From assembly GCA_045659745.1 (NCBI GenBank), contig JAZRCL010000073.1, positions 10,374 through 74,373 on the forward strand: DNA of 64,000 nucleotides, written 5' to 3'. A program made the position numbers and the translations under genes. Each line of letters begins with the position of its first letter. The first letter of the stretch is position 1. Below are positions 41,423 to 49,640 of this stretch, piece by piece. This stretch comes from SVTX01 sp045659745 (GTDB lineage: Bacteria; Bacillota; Clostridia; Oscillospirales; CAG-272). Below the pieces are notes generated by a model. That model was given only the letters and a program-made list of their open reading frames with translations. It made no database searches and was not told the origin of the DNA.

Positions 41423-41976
41423 TAGGCTTTGCAATGTGCGGCTCATTTTGCAGCTTTGATAAGTCATATAAAGCCCTTGAGAAGCTCAAGGATAAATATG
41501 ACGTAGTTCCAATAATGAGTAATAACGCGTATTATACAGATACAAGATTCGGAAAGGCTTCCGAATGGAATCAGAAAGTTGCGACTCTGTGCGACAGACC
41601 GATAATCCACTCAATAGGCGAGGCGGAGCCGTTAGGACCGAAGGCGGCGCTTGAAGCGCTTGTTATCTGCCCTTGCACGGGCAACACGCTTGCCAAAATT
41701 GCAAACGGCATCACCGACACACCCGTGTGTATGGCGGCAAAGGCGCATCTGCGGTGCGACCGTCCCCTGCTTATCGCCTTGGCGTCAAACGACGCAATGT
41801 CCGCAAACCTTGCGAACATTTCAAAGCTTCTGGTGCGAAAAAATATATATTTCGTGCCTATGTGTCAGGACGATCCCGACAAAAAACCGCACTCGCTTGT
41901 ATCGGACTTTTCGCAGGTGCCCGACGCGCTTGAAGCAGCGCTCAATGGCAAGCAGCTCAGGAAGATGTTTTTGTGA
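41419..41976 (+). CDS. dpaB: Dipicolinate synthase subunit B (flavoprotein)
   Basis: 185 residues. The flavin-binding fold of the Dfp/UbiX type: MIGFAMCGSFCSFDKSYKAL at the start, PIMSNNAYYTDTRFG, LVICPCTGNTLAKIANGITD and LLIALASNDAMSANLANISKLL. It acts with DpaA. The ATG overlaps the dpaA stop (ATGA), so translation is coupled. A strong terminator follows two bases after the stop. Confidence 0.94.
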   Translation: MIGFAMCGSFCSFDKSYKALEKLKDKYDVVPIMSNNAYYTDTRFGKASEWNQKVATLCDRPIIHSIGEAEPLGPKAALEALVICPCTGNTLAKIANGITDTPVCMAAKAHLRCDRPLLIALASNDAMSANLANISKLLVRKNIYFVPMCQDDPDKKPHSLVSDFSQVPDALEAALNGKQLRKMFL

Positions 41977-41977
41977 C

Positions 41978-42010
41978 AAAAAAGCCTTGCCGCGTGGCAA
42001 GGCTTTTTTC
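41978..42010 (+). terminator. Terminator after dpaAB
   Basis: 14-bp stem AAAAAAGCCTTGCC/GGCAAGGCTTTTTT with a GCGT loop and T tract. Confidence 0.92.
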
Positions 42011-42023
42011 TATTATTAGGTCA

Positions 42024-42578
42024 TTATGTGTCTTCTCTTGTAATTTCTACTTCAATTTGTGCTCTTTCTCCAACGAATTTCACATAATATATCTCGTCTT
42101 TATTGGCAATAAACTTGACATTTTCATTGGAGTCAATAGGTATATTATATAAAATTTGATTATCTTCATCAGTGATTACAATTTTAAGGTTTCCACTTTT
42201 AACAGTTGAGTTTATGTTATATGAAACTTCTTTTCCATCTCCAAGGTATGCATTGGCTACATACACTCCTGTAAGCATTCTTATATTGGTTTTAACATAA
42301 GAGGAATCACAATCTTCAAAAGGTCCTTCTATACCACTTCTATTATGATATTTCGACGAATCACGCCGCCTATATGCGTGATATTCTTCTGTGTACATCG
42401 AAATCATTTCATCGGTTATTATAGCCAACTCCTTGCTTTCACCGTTTTTATCTTCAAGTTGATAAGACATTTCCAACCTATGCTTTTTATAGAAAAGAAT
42501 AACCGAAACGGCAATAATTAAACATGTAAGTACGACAATAGATACTATTATAAAGATTTTCTTTAGTTTATTATTCAT
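42024..42578 (-). CDS. Unknown membrane-anchored protein, AT-rich
   Basis: 184 residues, not recognised. One N-terminal membrane helix (about 8-30, KKIFIIVSIVVLTCLIIAVS) and an outside domain rich in beta pattern: YQLEDKNGESKELAII, SGNLKIVITDEDNQILYNIP and EIYYVKFVGERAQIEVEI, reminiscent of small Ig-like or jelly-roll modules. No lipobox. Codon choice is more AT-rich than in the flanking housekeeping genes, suggesting an acquired gene. It lies between the dpaAB terminator and an hslO gene remnant. SD AAAGGA. Confidence 0.6.
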   Translation of the reverse strand: MNNKLKKIFIIVSIVVLTCLIIAVSVILFYKKHRLEMSYQLEDKNGESKELAIITDEMISMYTEEYHAYRRRDSSKYHNRSGIEGPFEDCDSSYVKTNIRMLTGVYVANAYLGDGKEVSYNINSTVKSGNLKIVITDEDNQILYNIPIDSNENVKFIANKDEIYYVKFVGERAQIEVEITREDT

Positions 42579-42626
42579 CAGTATTGTTCCTTTCTTCAGA
42601 GATGGTGGTATTGGCGTTAATTTCTT

Positions 42627-42683
42627 TTAATACAAATCCCCCGGCTTAAAGGTATATTTGGAATTGCATAATCTGCAAATTAT
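42627..42683 (-). pseudogene. Detached copy of the hslO 3' end
   Basis: The minus strand encodes I-I-C-R-L-C-N-S-K-Y-T-F-K-P-G-D-L-Y and a stop, matching the last 18 codons of the intact hslO (42999-43055) with two residue changes. Over the 19 codons including the stop, 51 of 57 bases agree; five of six differences are at third codon positions. An in-frame TAG lies just upstream of the match, so it cannot be translated as part of a longer protein. Confidence 0.9.
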
Positions 42684-42696
42684 CTATACTAGGAAA

Positions 42697-42951
42697 TCAA
42701 AGCACATATGCAATATGGAACGTATCTAAATTATTTTGCAATGTATATTGCTCCAAAAACATGTAATTTACAACTTGATTTATAGTTCCAGAAAAAATAT
42801 TTTCTTCTATATGACAATCATAGATAAAATAATGGATTTCATTATTTTTGCAGTTATCATAATCAGGTGTTAATAAATATTGGCTTTGGCAACAAGAAAA
42901 TTCTATTTCTCGCCCTTGGTTCAAATATAATACTAATCTGTTAATATCCAT
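42697..42951 (-). CDS. Unknown 84-residue protein, AT-rich
   Basis: Not recognised. It starts MDINRLVLYLNQGREIEF; the middle has several Cys (SCCQSQYLL, NCKNNEIHYFIYDC), and the end SGTINQVVNYMFLEQYTLQ is helical. The layout (a short hairpin, then strands, then helices) resembles small phage or toxin-partner proteins, but no family can be claimed. Strongly AT-rich compared with hslO upstream. It is bracketed by the two copies of the hslO 3' end, 48 bases after the intact gene's stop. An A-rich GGAG site (AAGGAGAAAAGG) lies before the ATG. Confidence 0.55.
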   Translation of the reverse strand: MDINRLVLYLNQGREIEFSCCQSQYLLTPDYDNCKNNEIHYFIYDCHIEENIFSGTINQVVNYMFLEQYTLQNNLDTFHIAYVL

Positions 42952-42998
42952 TTTATAGCCTTTTCTCCTTTTTCAATAAATCGTATTATGACAGATTA

Positions 42999-43877
42999 TT
43001 AGTACAAATCCCCCGGCTTAAACGTATATTTCGAATTACAGAATCTGCAAACTATCTCGAGTTCCTCGGGCTTGCCCTCGGCGATCTGCTCGGCAAAGAG
43101 CTTTTCAAGGTCGGTTTTGCCAATGGATACAAGCGCCTGCTTCATTCTCTCTTCGGAGCATGTGCAGAGGTAGTCCACGTCTATCTCGTCGAACAAGTCG
43201 TATTCTATTCCCTCCATAGTCATCTTGAGGATTTCCTGATTGTCCATTCCCTCCTCAAAAAGGCGGGAAACATTTGAGAGCTTGGGTATATTCTTTTCTA
43301 TCTGCGACACGGTCTCCTCATCTGCAAAAGGAAGAAGCTGAATGATAATTCCGCCCGCCGCCTTGCACGACCAGTCGGTATCTACAAGCACGCCGAGTGA
43401 GCAAACGGTGGGTACCTGCTCGCTCTCCGCGTAGTAGGTCGCTATATCCTCTGCAATCTCGCCCGACACAAGCTCAACCGAGCCGTTATAAGGCTCGCCG
43501 TCACCGATGTCCTTTATCATATTGAGAAATCCGCGTCCGACAGCTCCGCCTACGTCAAGCTTTCCGTTGGACTTGAGAGGCAGATCAACCTCGGGATTCT
43601 GGATATATCCGCGCACGTTTCCGATATAGTCGGACGTGACGATAACGCGTCCCGCAGGTCCGTCGCCGTAAAGGGATACGGTCACGCTGTCCTCTTTTTC
43701 TCCAAGCATACAACCAATCATGGACGTAGCTGTGAGAAGTCTGCCAAGGGTTGCCGTTGCGGTGGGAGTTGTATTGTGATATTTAATTGCCTGATTGACA
43801 ATTTCAGTTGAATTTATTACGTGTATTCTCGCGCTGCCGTCACTCGTCATTGCGCGCAAAATTTTTGATTGAGACAT
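42999..43877 (-). CDS. hslO: Redox-regulated chaperone Hsp33
   Basis: 292 residues. The N-terminal domain (KILRAMTSDGSARIHVINST, GRLLTATSMIGCML, VTVSLYGDGPAGRVIVTSDY) and GVLVDTDWSC are typical. The zinc site at the end has CTCSEERM (C-x-C) and CRFCNSKY (C-x-x-C). On oxidation the zinc is lost and the protein holds unfolding proteins. It lies third in yerC-methyltransferase-hslO. SD AAGAGG. A diverged copy of its last 18 codons sits downstream. Confidence 0.94.
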   Translation of the reverse strand: MSQSKILRAMTSDGSARIHVINSTEIVNQAIKYHNTTPTATATLGRLLTATSMIGCMLGEKEDSVTVSLYGDGPAGRVIVTSDYIGNVRGYIQNPEVDLPLKSNGKLDVGGAVGRGFLNMIKDIGDGEPYNGSVELVSGEIAEDIATYYAESEQVPTVCSLGVLVDTDWSCKAAGGIIIQLLPFADEETVSQIEKNIPKLSNVSRLFEEGMDNQEILKMTMEGIEYDLFDEIDVDYLCTCSEERMKQALVSIGKTDLEKLFAEQIAEGKPEELEIVCRFCNSKYTFKPGDLY

Positions 43878-43892
43878 TGTTTTTTCCTCTTT

Positions 43893-44675
43893 TTATTTTT
43901 TTGCTCTCGCTACTACATACCAGCGAGTATCATTGTCTGTGGCTTTGGTAAAATTATAATCTCCAAAAAATCCGATCACCTCAAAGCCTGCGCCCTCAAG
44001 AGCTGTCTTTATCTCCAACGAGTCAAAGCATCTTTCGGTCTGTATTTCGTCGGTGCGGGTATATTTGCCGTCCTCGCCCTCCTCAAACACACTCAGATAA
44101 AAGCTGCAGAGCTTACTCTCCTTGTCATATTCATTCTGCCACGCGCAAAGGACTGATCTTCCGTCAAGCTCTGTCTCGTGGATATAGGAGTTGTCGGCGT
44201 ATATGTTTTCAAATTTATAAGGCGTGTTTACGTCAAATATAAAAAGTCCGTCGGGGTCAAGATAATTATGAACGCAAGCAAAGCAAGACTCAAGCTCTCC
44301 GTCGCCCGCAAGATAGTTTATACTGTCAAGGCAACACGTGACTGCACCCACTGTGCCGTAAAGCTCAAAGGCGCGCATATCCTGTCTAAGATACAAAATT
44401 CCGCTCATTTCGCAGTCGTACATTCTGTTATACGCCTCGGCGAGCATATCCTCGCTGCCGTCAACACCTATCATATCGTATCCACGGCGCGCGAGCTCAA
44501 GTGTCATGCTTCCCGTGCCGCAGGCGAGGTCAAGCAGGAGTGAGGGCTTGTTTTTTAGATATTTGTTAAAGCAGGTTTCGACAAAATCCGCCCATGCAGA
44601 ATAGTCTATCTCTGAATTTATCTTGTCGTATATTTCTGATATCGAGCCATAGCCCGAATAAGTATTCTCTGCCAT
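43893..44675 (-). CDS. Class I SAM-dependent methyltransferase
   Basis: 260 residues. Motif I is LLLDLACGTGSMTLELA, then YDMIGVDGSEDMLAEA and LYGTVGAVTCCLDSINYL. The end (GFFGDYNFTKATDNDTRWYVVARAKK) matches the common Firmicute YqeM-like group. Substrate unknown. The ATG at 44675 is preferred: it starts one base after the yerC stop. A TTG at 44714 would add 13 residues and is inside yerC with no ribosome binding site. Confidence 0.85.
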   Translation of the reverse strand: MAENTYSGYGSISEIYDKINSEIDYSAWADFVETCFNKYLKNKPSLLLDLACGTGSMTLELARRGYDMIGVDGSEDMLAEAYNRMYDCEMSGILYLRQDMRAFELYGTVGAVTCCLDSINYLAGDGELESCFACVHNYLDPDGLFIFDVNTPYKFENIYADNSYIHETELDGRSVLCAWQNEYDKESKLCSFYLSVFEEGEDGKYTRTDEIQTERCFDSLEIKTALEGAGFEVIGFFGDYNFTKATDNDTRWYVVARAKK

Positions 44676-44676
44676 A

Positions 44677-44982
44677 TTATTTATGCTTTTTTTCCTCAAT
44701 TTTGATATTTTCAATCACCTTGCTGTATCCGCCGTTGCCGTACTTTATGCAATGGTTTACGCGGCTTATGGTCGCGGTGCTGAGTCCTGTTTGAGCCGCT
44801 ATTTCGGAATAAACGTACCCGTCGCTGAGCATTTTTGCCGCCTTTATTCTGCGCGACATTTCCTGAAGCTCAGAGACCGTGCAAAGGTCCTCGAAAAAGT
44901 TCTTGCAGTCCTCGGGATTTTCAAGAGTTATTATTCCCTTGTAGAGGTATTCAATGTCTGCATCGAATTTAGAGTTTTTCAT
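44677..44982 (-). CDS. yerC: TrpR-related regulator YerC/YecD
   Basis: 101 residues. Start FDADIEYLYKGIITLENPED, then FFEDLCTVSELQEMSRRI, and the helix-turn-helix YSEIAAQTGLSTATISRVNH, ending with the typical CIKYGNGGY. TrpR-like fold; the target operator is unknown. It leads an operon with a methyltransferase and hslO. SD weak. Confidence 0.9.
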   Translation of the reverse strand: MKNSKFDADIEYLYKGIITLENPEDCKNFFEDLCTVSELQEMSRRIKAAKMLSDGYVYSEIAAQTGLSTATISRVNHCIKYGNGGYSKVIENIKIEEKKHK

Positions 44983-45122
44983 AGGCTTGTACCGTCCTCT
45001 TTATTATTAGATGGGGCTCTGTGTATATTTTACCATTTTAGAGCGCTAAAGTAAAGGGGGTTTGCAAAAATTTTTATATTCCAAAAAATTAAACAATAAG
45101 TTTAGTTTTTGAAAATAATATA

Positions 45123-45151
45123 TTGACTTTGCAAAATAAATATTATATAAT
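45123..45151 (+). promoter_or_regulatory. Promoter for the XRE regulator and downstream genes
   Basis: TTGACT (45123-45128), 17-base spacer, TATAAT (45146-45151), 45 bases before the start at 45197. The surrounding gap is very AT-rich. Confidence 0.8.
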
Positions 45152-45196
45152 AATATTTAGATAGTCAAAATACATTGACGAAAGGATTTTAGTCAA

Positions 45197-46279
45197 ATGA
45201 CAGGAATTAAAATAGGACAGAAAATTCGTTTACTCCGAAAGAAAAACGATACTACGCAGGAAAAGCTTGCGGCGTATCTGAACGTGACTCCTCAGGCGGT
45301 TTCCCGTTGGGAGTCCGAGATATGCTATCCCGATATTGAGACTCTGCCCCTTATTGCCGATTTTTTCGGCGTAGGCATGGACGAGCTTCTCTGCTACGAC
45401 AGCGTGCAAAAGGAAAGCAAGATAAAGGATTATCTCGCTCAGGCAGAGAGACTTGAGGACGAGGAGAATATGACGGCGTGTCTTGAGCTTTTGCGTGAGG
45501 CGTATGCAGAGATTCCCTCCTCATTTGAGATTCAGCTTGAGCTTGCAAAGGTGCTTTCCGCAATAAACGCGGACAAGCCCAAAAAGGCAGACCTTGCAGA
45601 AGCTATATCGCTTTGCAATCACGTGCTTGATTACTGCACGGACGACGAGCTTCGTGACGATACAAAGAAAACTCTTTGCGATATATATTCGCATCAGCTC
45701 CGCAACGATAAGGCGGCGCTTGATATTGCCGAAAAGCTTCACAGCATGGATTATAGCAAGGAGATAGTCAAGGCTACTGTGCTTACGGGAGATATCGCAT
45801 TCCGTCAGGCGCAGACCAATATCATTGAGTTTGCGGACAATATCTGGTGGCATATATACAATATTGCTTGTGTACCGGACATTTCAGAAAATAACTATTC
45901 CCTTGAGCAGAAGATTCAGGTAATGGAAAAAGGTATCGCGCTCTTTGACGTTATATTCGGCGACGGACTTCTCTATTATAACGACAGAATTGCGAACTCC
46001 TACCGTCAGCTTGCCATGCTCTATCTTATGCAGGGCGACCGAACAAAAGCTCTTGACTGCGTTGAAAAGATGGCGCAGTATGCAATAGCTTTTGATACGC
46101 GTCCCGATAACGTGAACTATTCCTCTATACTTATCAATAAGGTCGAGCATACAAGAGGAAACGACGTCAGCCTTTGCTCCAAGCTCCTCCGCGGCAGATT
46201 CTCAAGCAGAATCTGGGCGCCTATCAAGAGCGAGGCAAGATTTGTAGCGGCAATATCCGCTATGGAAAAACACATTTGA
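45197..46279 (+). CDS. XRE-family regulator with helical repeat C-terminus
   Basis: 360 residues. The helix-turn-helix is at about 8-62: IGQKIRLLRKKNDTTQEKLA, NVTPQAVSRWESEICYPDIE and LPLIADFFGVGMDELLCYD. The remainder (about 75-360) is helical with TPR-like stretches (CLELLREAYAEIPSSFEIQL, MLYLMQGDRTKALDCVEKMA), a common clostridial architecture whose repeats may sense a peptide or partner. It is immediately followed by fhs on the same strand (15 bases), but the pairing may be chance. SD GAAAGG. Confidence 0.85.
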   Translation: MTGIKIGQKIRLLRKKNDTTQEKLAAYLNVTPQAVSRWESEICYPDIETLPLIADFFGVGMDELLCYDSVQKESKIKDYLAQAERLEDEENMTACLELLREAYAEIPSSFEIQLELAKVLSAINADKPKKADLAEAISLCNHVLDYCTDDELRDDTKKTLCDIYSHQLRNDKAALDIAEKLHSMDYSKEIVKATVLTGDIAFRQAQTNIIEFADNIWWHIYNIACVPDISENNYSLEQKIQVMEKGIALFDVIFGDGLLYYNDRIANSYRQLAMLYLMQGDRTKALDCVEKMAQYAIAFDTRPDNVNYSSILINKVEHTRGNDVSLCSKLLRGRFSSRIWAPIKSEARFVAAISAMEKHI

Positions 46280-46294
46280 TAACAGAAAGGTTGA

Positions 46295-47980
46295 ATGGTG
46301 ACTGATATGAAAACGGATATAGAAATTGCAAGAGAAGCCAAAATGCTCCCCATAAAAGAGGTTGCAGCTACCGTTGGTATCTGCGAGGACGACCTTGAGC
46401 TTTACGGAAAATATAAGGCGAAAATAAGCAACGAGTTTATGAATAAGGTTTCCTCAAATCCCGACGGAAAGCTTGTTCTTGTCACAGCTATAAACCCCAC
46501 TCCCGCGGGCGAAGGTAAGACTACAACGAGCATTGGTCTGGGTATGGCAATGTCAAAGCTCGGCAAAAAGACTATGATAGCTCTCCGCGAGCCTTCTCTG
46601 GGCCCTGTTTTCGGTGTTAAGGGCGGCGCGGCAGGCGGCGGATATTCGCAGGTTCTGCCTATGGACGATATAAATCTTCACTTTACGGGAGATTTCCACG
46701 CTATCACGGCGGCGAACAATCTTCTCTGCGCAATAATTGACAACCATCTCCAGCAAGGAAATGTTCTTGGTATAGACGAGCGCAGAATCCTTTTCGGACG
46801 CGTCACGGATACCAACGACCGCGCACTCCGTAATATTATTGTAGGACTTGGCGGCAAGGTGAACGGCGTTCCCCGTGAGGATCATTTCCATATTACAGTT
46901 GCGTCCGAGGTTATGGCTATTCTCTGCCTTGCGGAAAATATTATAGACCTTAAGGAGAGACTTGGAAATATCCTTGTAGCATACAAGTACGACGGCTCGC
47001 CCGTATATTGCCGTGATCTTCAGGCTCACGGCGCTATGGCGGTTCTTCTCAAGGACGCTATACAGCCCAACCTTGTTCAGACTCTTGAAAATACACCCGC
47101 TATAATCCACGGCGGACCTTTTGCAAATATTGCTCACGGATGTAATAGCGTCAGAGCAACAAAGCTCGCGCTTAAGATATCTGATTACACTATCACCGAG
47201 GCAGGCTTCGGCGCAGACCTCGGTGCTGAAAAGTTCCTTGACATCAAGTGCCGCAAGGCAGGACTTACTCCCTCTGCGGTGGTCATAGTAGCAACTATCC
47301 GCGCTCTTAAGTACAACGGCGGAGTTCCCAAGGCAGAGCTTAAGGCTGAAAATCTTGAGGCTCTCAAGCGTGGTTCTGTAAACCTTGAGGCTCATATCGA
47401 TAACATTCACAAGTTCGGTCTTCCCGTTGTCGTAGCGATAAATCGCTTTGATACGGATACCGACGCGGAAATTGCCCTTCTTACCGAGATGTGCAGCTCC
47501 AAGGGCGTTGATCTTGCGCTTTCCGAGGTGTTTGCCAAGGGCGGTGACGGTGGAATTGAGCTTGCACAGGCTGTTATCAAGGCTTGCGAAAAGCCCTCTG
47601 ACTTTAAGTTTATGTATAGCGACGATATGAGTGTCGTTGAGAAAATAGAGGCGGTTGCAAAGAATATTTACGGTGCTGACGGAGTTATTTTTGAATCCGC
47701 GGCAAAGAAGCAGCTTGACGAGATAATCAAGCTTGACGAGAAGTATTCAAAATACCCCGTTTGCTTCGCTAAGACGCAGTATTCCCTCTCCGACGATCCC
47801 ACAAAGCTGGGTCGTCCCTCGGGCTTTAACATTACCGTACGCGAGGTCAAGCTCTCGGCGGGCGCGGGCTTTATAGTCGTGCTTACGGGCGCTATTATGA
47901 CTATGCCCGGTCTTCCCAAGGCTCCTGCGGCGTACTCTATTGATATTGATGAAAACGGCGTTATAACAGGACTGTTCTGA
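46295..47980 (+). CDS. fhs: Formate--tetrahydrofolate ligase
   Basis: 561 residues. The P-loop NPTPAGEGKTTTSIGLGMA and LREPSLGPVFGVKGGAAGGG are invariant in the family, with DINLHFTGDFHAITAANNLL and the end GAIMTMPGLPKAPAAYSID. It loads formate onto THF with ATP, supplying purines and, in anaerobes, the Wood-Ljungdahl or one-carbon pathway. There is no acetogenesis gene nearby. The ATG at 46295 has GAAAGG upstream; an in-frame ATG at 46307 is farther from it. It leads into tsaE with one base between. Confidence 0.96.
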   Translation: MVTDMKTDIEIAREAKMLPIKEVAATVGICEDDLELYGKYKAKISNEFMNKVSSNPDGKLVLVTAINPTPAGEGKTTTSIGLGMAMSKLGKKTMIALREPSLGPVFGVKGGAAGGGYSQVLPMDDINLHFTGDFHAITAANNLLCAIIDNHLQQGNVLGIDERRILFGRVTDTNDRALRNIIVGLGGKVNGVPREDHFHITVASEVMAILCLAENIIDLKERLGNILVAYKYDGSPVYCRDLQAHGAMAVLLKDAIQPNLVQTLENTPAIIHGGPFANIAHGCNSVRATKLALKISDYTITEAGFGADLGAEKFLDIKCRKAGLTPSAVVIVATIRALKYNGGVPKAELKAENLEALKRGSVNLEAHIDNIHKFGLPVVVAINRFDTDTDAEIALLTEMCSSKGVDLALSEVFAKGGDGGIELAQAVIKACEKPSDFKFMYSDDMSVVEKIEAVAKNIYGADGVIFESAAKKQLDEIIKLDEKYSKYPVCFAKTQYSLSDDPTKLGRPSGFNITVREVKLSAGAGFIVVLTGAIMTMPGLPKAPAAYSIDIDENGVITGLF

Positions 47981-47981
47981 T

Positions 47982-48440
47982 ATGAAATTCCCTTTTGTAA
48001 TAAACACGGATAAGGTTGAGCTTACCGAAAATATCGGACGCGAGCTGGCAGAGTTAATACTGACGGATACAAGTGTCCCCCGATTCGTTGCTATGTACGG
48101 CGATCTTGGTGTTGGAAAAACGTCATTCGTTCGCGGATTTGCGTCAACGCTCTCCCCAAATGCTACCGTAAAATCTCCAACGTTTGCTCTTGTAAACGAA
48201 TACAGGTGTATTGAAAATCCTTGTAAAATAAAGCGTATATGTCATTTTGATATGTATCGCATTACCGACGAGGACGATCTTTATTCTGTGGGCTTTTATG
48301 ACTATCTGCGCTCCGATTCCCTTTGCATTGCGGAATGGTGCGAGATGATACCCTATGCTCTACCGAAATCTTACGTTAAAGTTGAAATAGAAAAGACCGA
48401 TCTTGGCGACGGCAGAAAAATCACCGTTTCGCTTGTCTGA
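47982..48440 (+). CDS. tsaE: tRNA t6A biosynthesis ATPase TsaE
   Basis: 152 residues. Walker A is YGDLGVGKTSFVRGFA, with the family block VKSPTFALVNEY and the Walker B-like ICHFDMYRITDEDDL. It hydrolyses ATP to recycle the TsaD-TsaB complex. TsaB lies directly downstream; TsaD is not in the window. Sua5, which makes the substrate, is at 31.9 kb. The ATG follows the fhs stop by one base. Confidence 0.93.
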   Translation: MKFPFVINTDKVELTENIGRELAELILTDTSVPRFVAMYGDLGVGKTSFVRGFASTLSPNATVKSPTFALVNEYRCIENPCKIKRICHFDMYRITDEDDLYSVGFYDYLRSDSLCIAEWCEMIPYALPKSYVKVEIEKTDLGDGRKITVSLV

Positions 48441-48457
48441 TCGGCAGAGGTTATTTA

Positions 48458-49153
48458 ATGAAAATTTTAGCGCTTGACAGCAGCGCCGCAGTATGCACGG
48501 CGGCTCTGTGCGACAATGAAAAGTTAATATGTGAGATCACTGTCAACACGGGCAATACCCACAGCGAGACTCTGCTCCCCGTAGTTGAGCAGATACTCAA
48601 GCTTACAGATACAACTGTTGACGATATAGACTTGTTTGCTTGCAGTGTTGGTCCCGGCTCGTTTACGGGTGTACGTATCGGCGCGGCTACTATAAAAGGA
48701 CTAGCCTTCGGTAAGAACAAGGCTTGTGTAGGTATCTCCACGCTTGATGCGCTTGCCGAGAATATCTCTATGTTTGACGGTATTCTCTGTCCCGTTATGG
48801 ACGCGCGCCGTGATCACGTCTACAATGCGCTTTACGAATGCTCGGGCGGTGTTATCACCCGTCTGTGCCCCGATCGCCTTATATCCGTAAGTGAGCTTGA
48901 CGAAGAGCTTGCATCACTTGGCAAAAAGATTTATCTTTCGGGTGACGGATATGGCATTTGCGAGCGAGAGTTTGTAAAGACGAAAGTTGAAGCAGTTCCC
49001 GAAAGACTCAAGCTTGAGAGCGGATACAGCACGGCAATGTGCGCACTTAAAAAGTACAATAACGGCGAGTTTGTGAGCGATTTTGAGCTTGCTCCCGTGT
49101 ATCTCCGTCCCTCGCAGGCGGAGCGAGAAAGAAACGAAAAACTGAAAGGTTGA
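48458..49153 (+). CDS. tsaB: tRNA t6A biosynthesis protein TsaB
   Basis: 231 residues. MKILALDSSAAVCTAALCDN and the ASKHA block FACSVGPGSFTGVRIGAATIKGLA mark the TsaB/YeaZ family, a non-catalytic partner that dimerises with TsaD. It is usually the centre of tsaE-tsaB-rimI-tsaD in Firmicutes; here rpiB replaces rimI. SD AGAGG. Confidence 0.93.
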   Translation: MKILALDSSAAVCTAALCDNEKLICEITVNTGNTHSETLLPVVEQILKLTDTTVDDIDLFACSVGPGSFTGVRIGAATIKGLAFGKNKACVGISTLDALAENISMFDGILCPVMDARRDHVYNALYECSGGVITRLCPDRLISVSELDEELASLGKKIYLSGDGYGICEREFVKTKVEAVPERLKLESGYSTAMCALKKYNNGEFVSDFELAPVYLRPSQAERERNEKLKG

Positions 49154-49160
49154 TATAAAA

Positions 49161-49616
49161 ATGGCAGCAAAGAAGATTATAATGGGCTCTGACCACGCAG
49201 GTCTCTCCCTTAAATTAAAGGTAATTGAGCATTTGAACGAGCGCGGTATTGAGGTAATAGACGTTGGAACTTATACTACCGAGTCTTGCAGCTACCCCGA
49301 TTACGCGATAGCTCTCTGCAAAAAGATTCAGGCGGGTGAGGCAGAGCTTGGAATACTTGTCTGTGGCACGGGTATCGGAATGTCCATGGCTGCGAACAAG
49401 CACAACGGAATCCGCGCGGCTTGCTGCTCGGACACTTTCTCAGCACGAATGACAAGAATGCACAACAACGCAAACGTTCTCTGCTTTGGCGAGCGTGTCG
49501 TTGGCGCAGGACTTGCCTGCGACCTTGCGGATATCTTTGTTGACACAGAGTATCTTGGCGGACGACATGAGGTGCGAGTGCAGATGCTCGCTGAAATTGA
49601 AAAGACAAACAGATAA
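49161..49616 (+). CDS. rpiB: Ribose 5-phosphate isomerase B
   Basis: 151 residues, standard length. Start IIMGSDHAGLSLKLKVIEHL, then LVCGTGIGMSMAANKHNGIR, with the catalytic Cys and the phosphate-binding Gly loop, and NNANVLCFGERVVGAGLA. It interconverts ribose and ribulose 5-phosphate. Rpe, which acts next on ribulose 5-phosphate, is encoded at 51.0 kb on the same strand. It lies between tsaB and ispD. Confidence 0.94.
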   Translation: MAAKKIIMGSDHAGLSLKLKVIEHLNERGIEVIDVGTYTTESCSYPDYAIALCKKIQAGEAELGILVCGTGIGMSMAANKHNGIRAACCSDTFSARMTRMHNNANVLCFGERVVGAGLACDLADIFVDTEYLGGRHEVRVQMLAEIEKTNR

Positions 49617-49640
49617 TCTAACCTTTGAGGAGATAAAAAT

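Noticed and set aside
42627..42683. The hslO-like tail as a small functional gene
   Set aside because: It has an in-frame stop immediately upstream and no start codon; it matches only the end of hslO.
42024..42951. A toxin-antitoxin or defence pair
   Set aside because: Neither protein shows a toxin, nuclease or antitoxin motif; only composition and position are suggestive.
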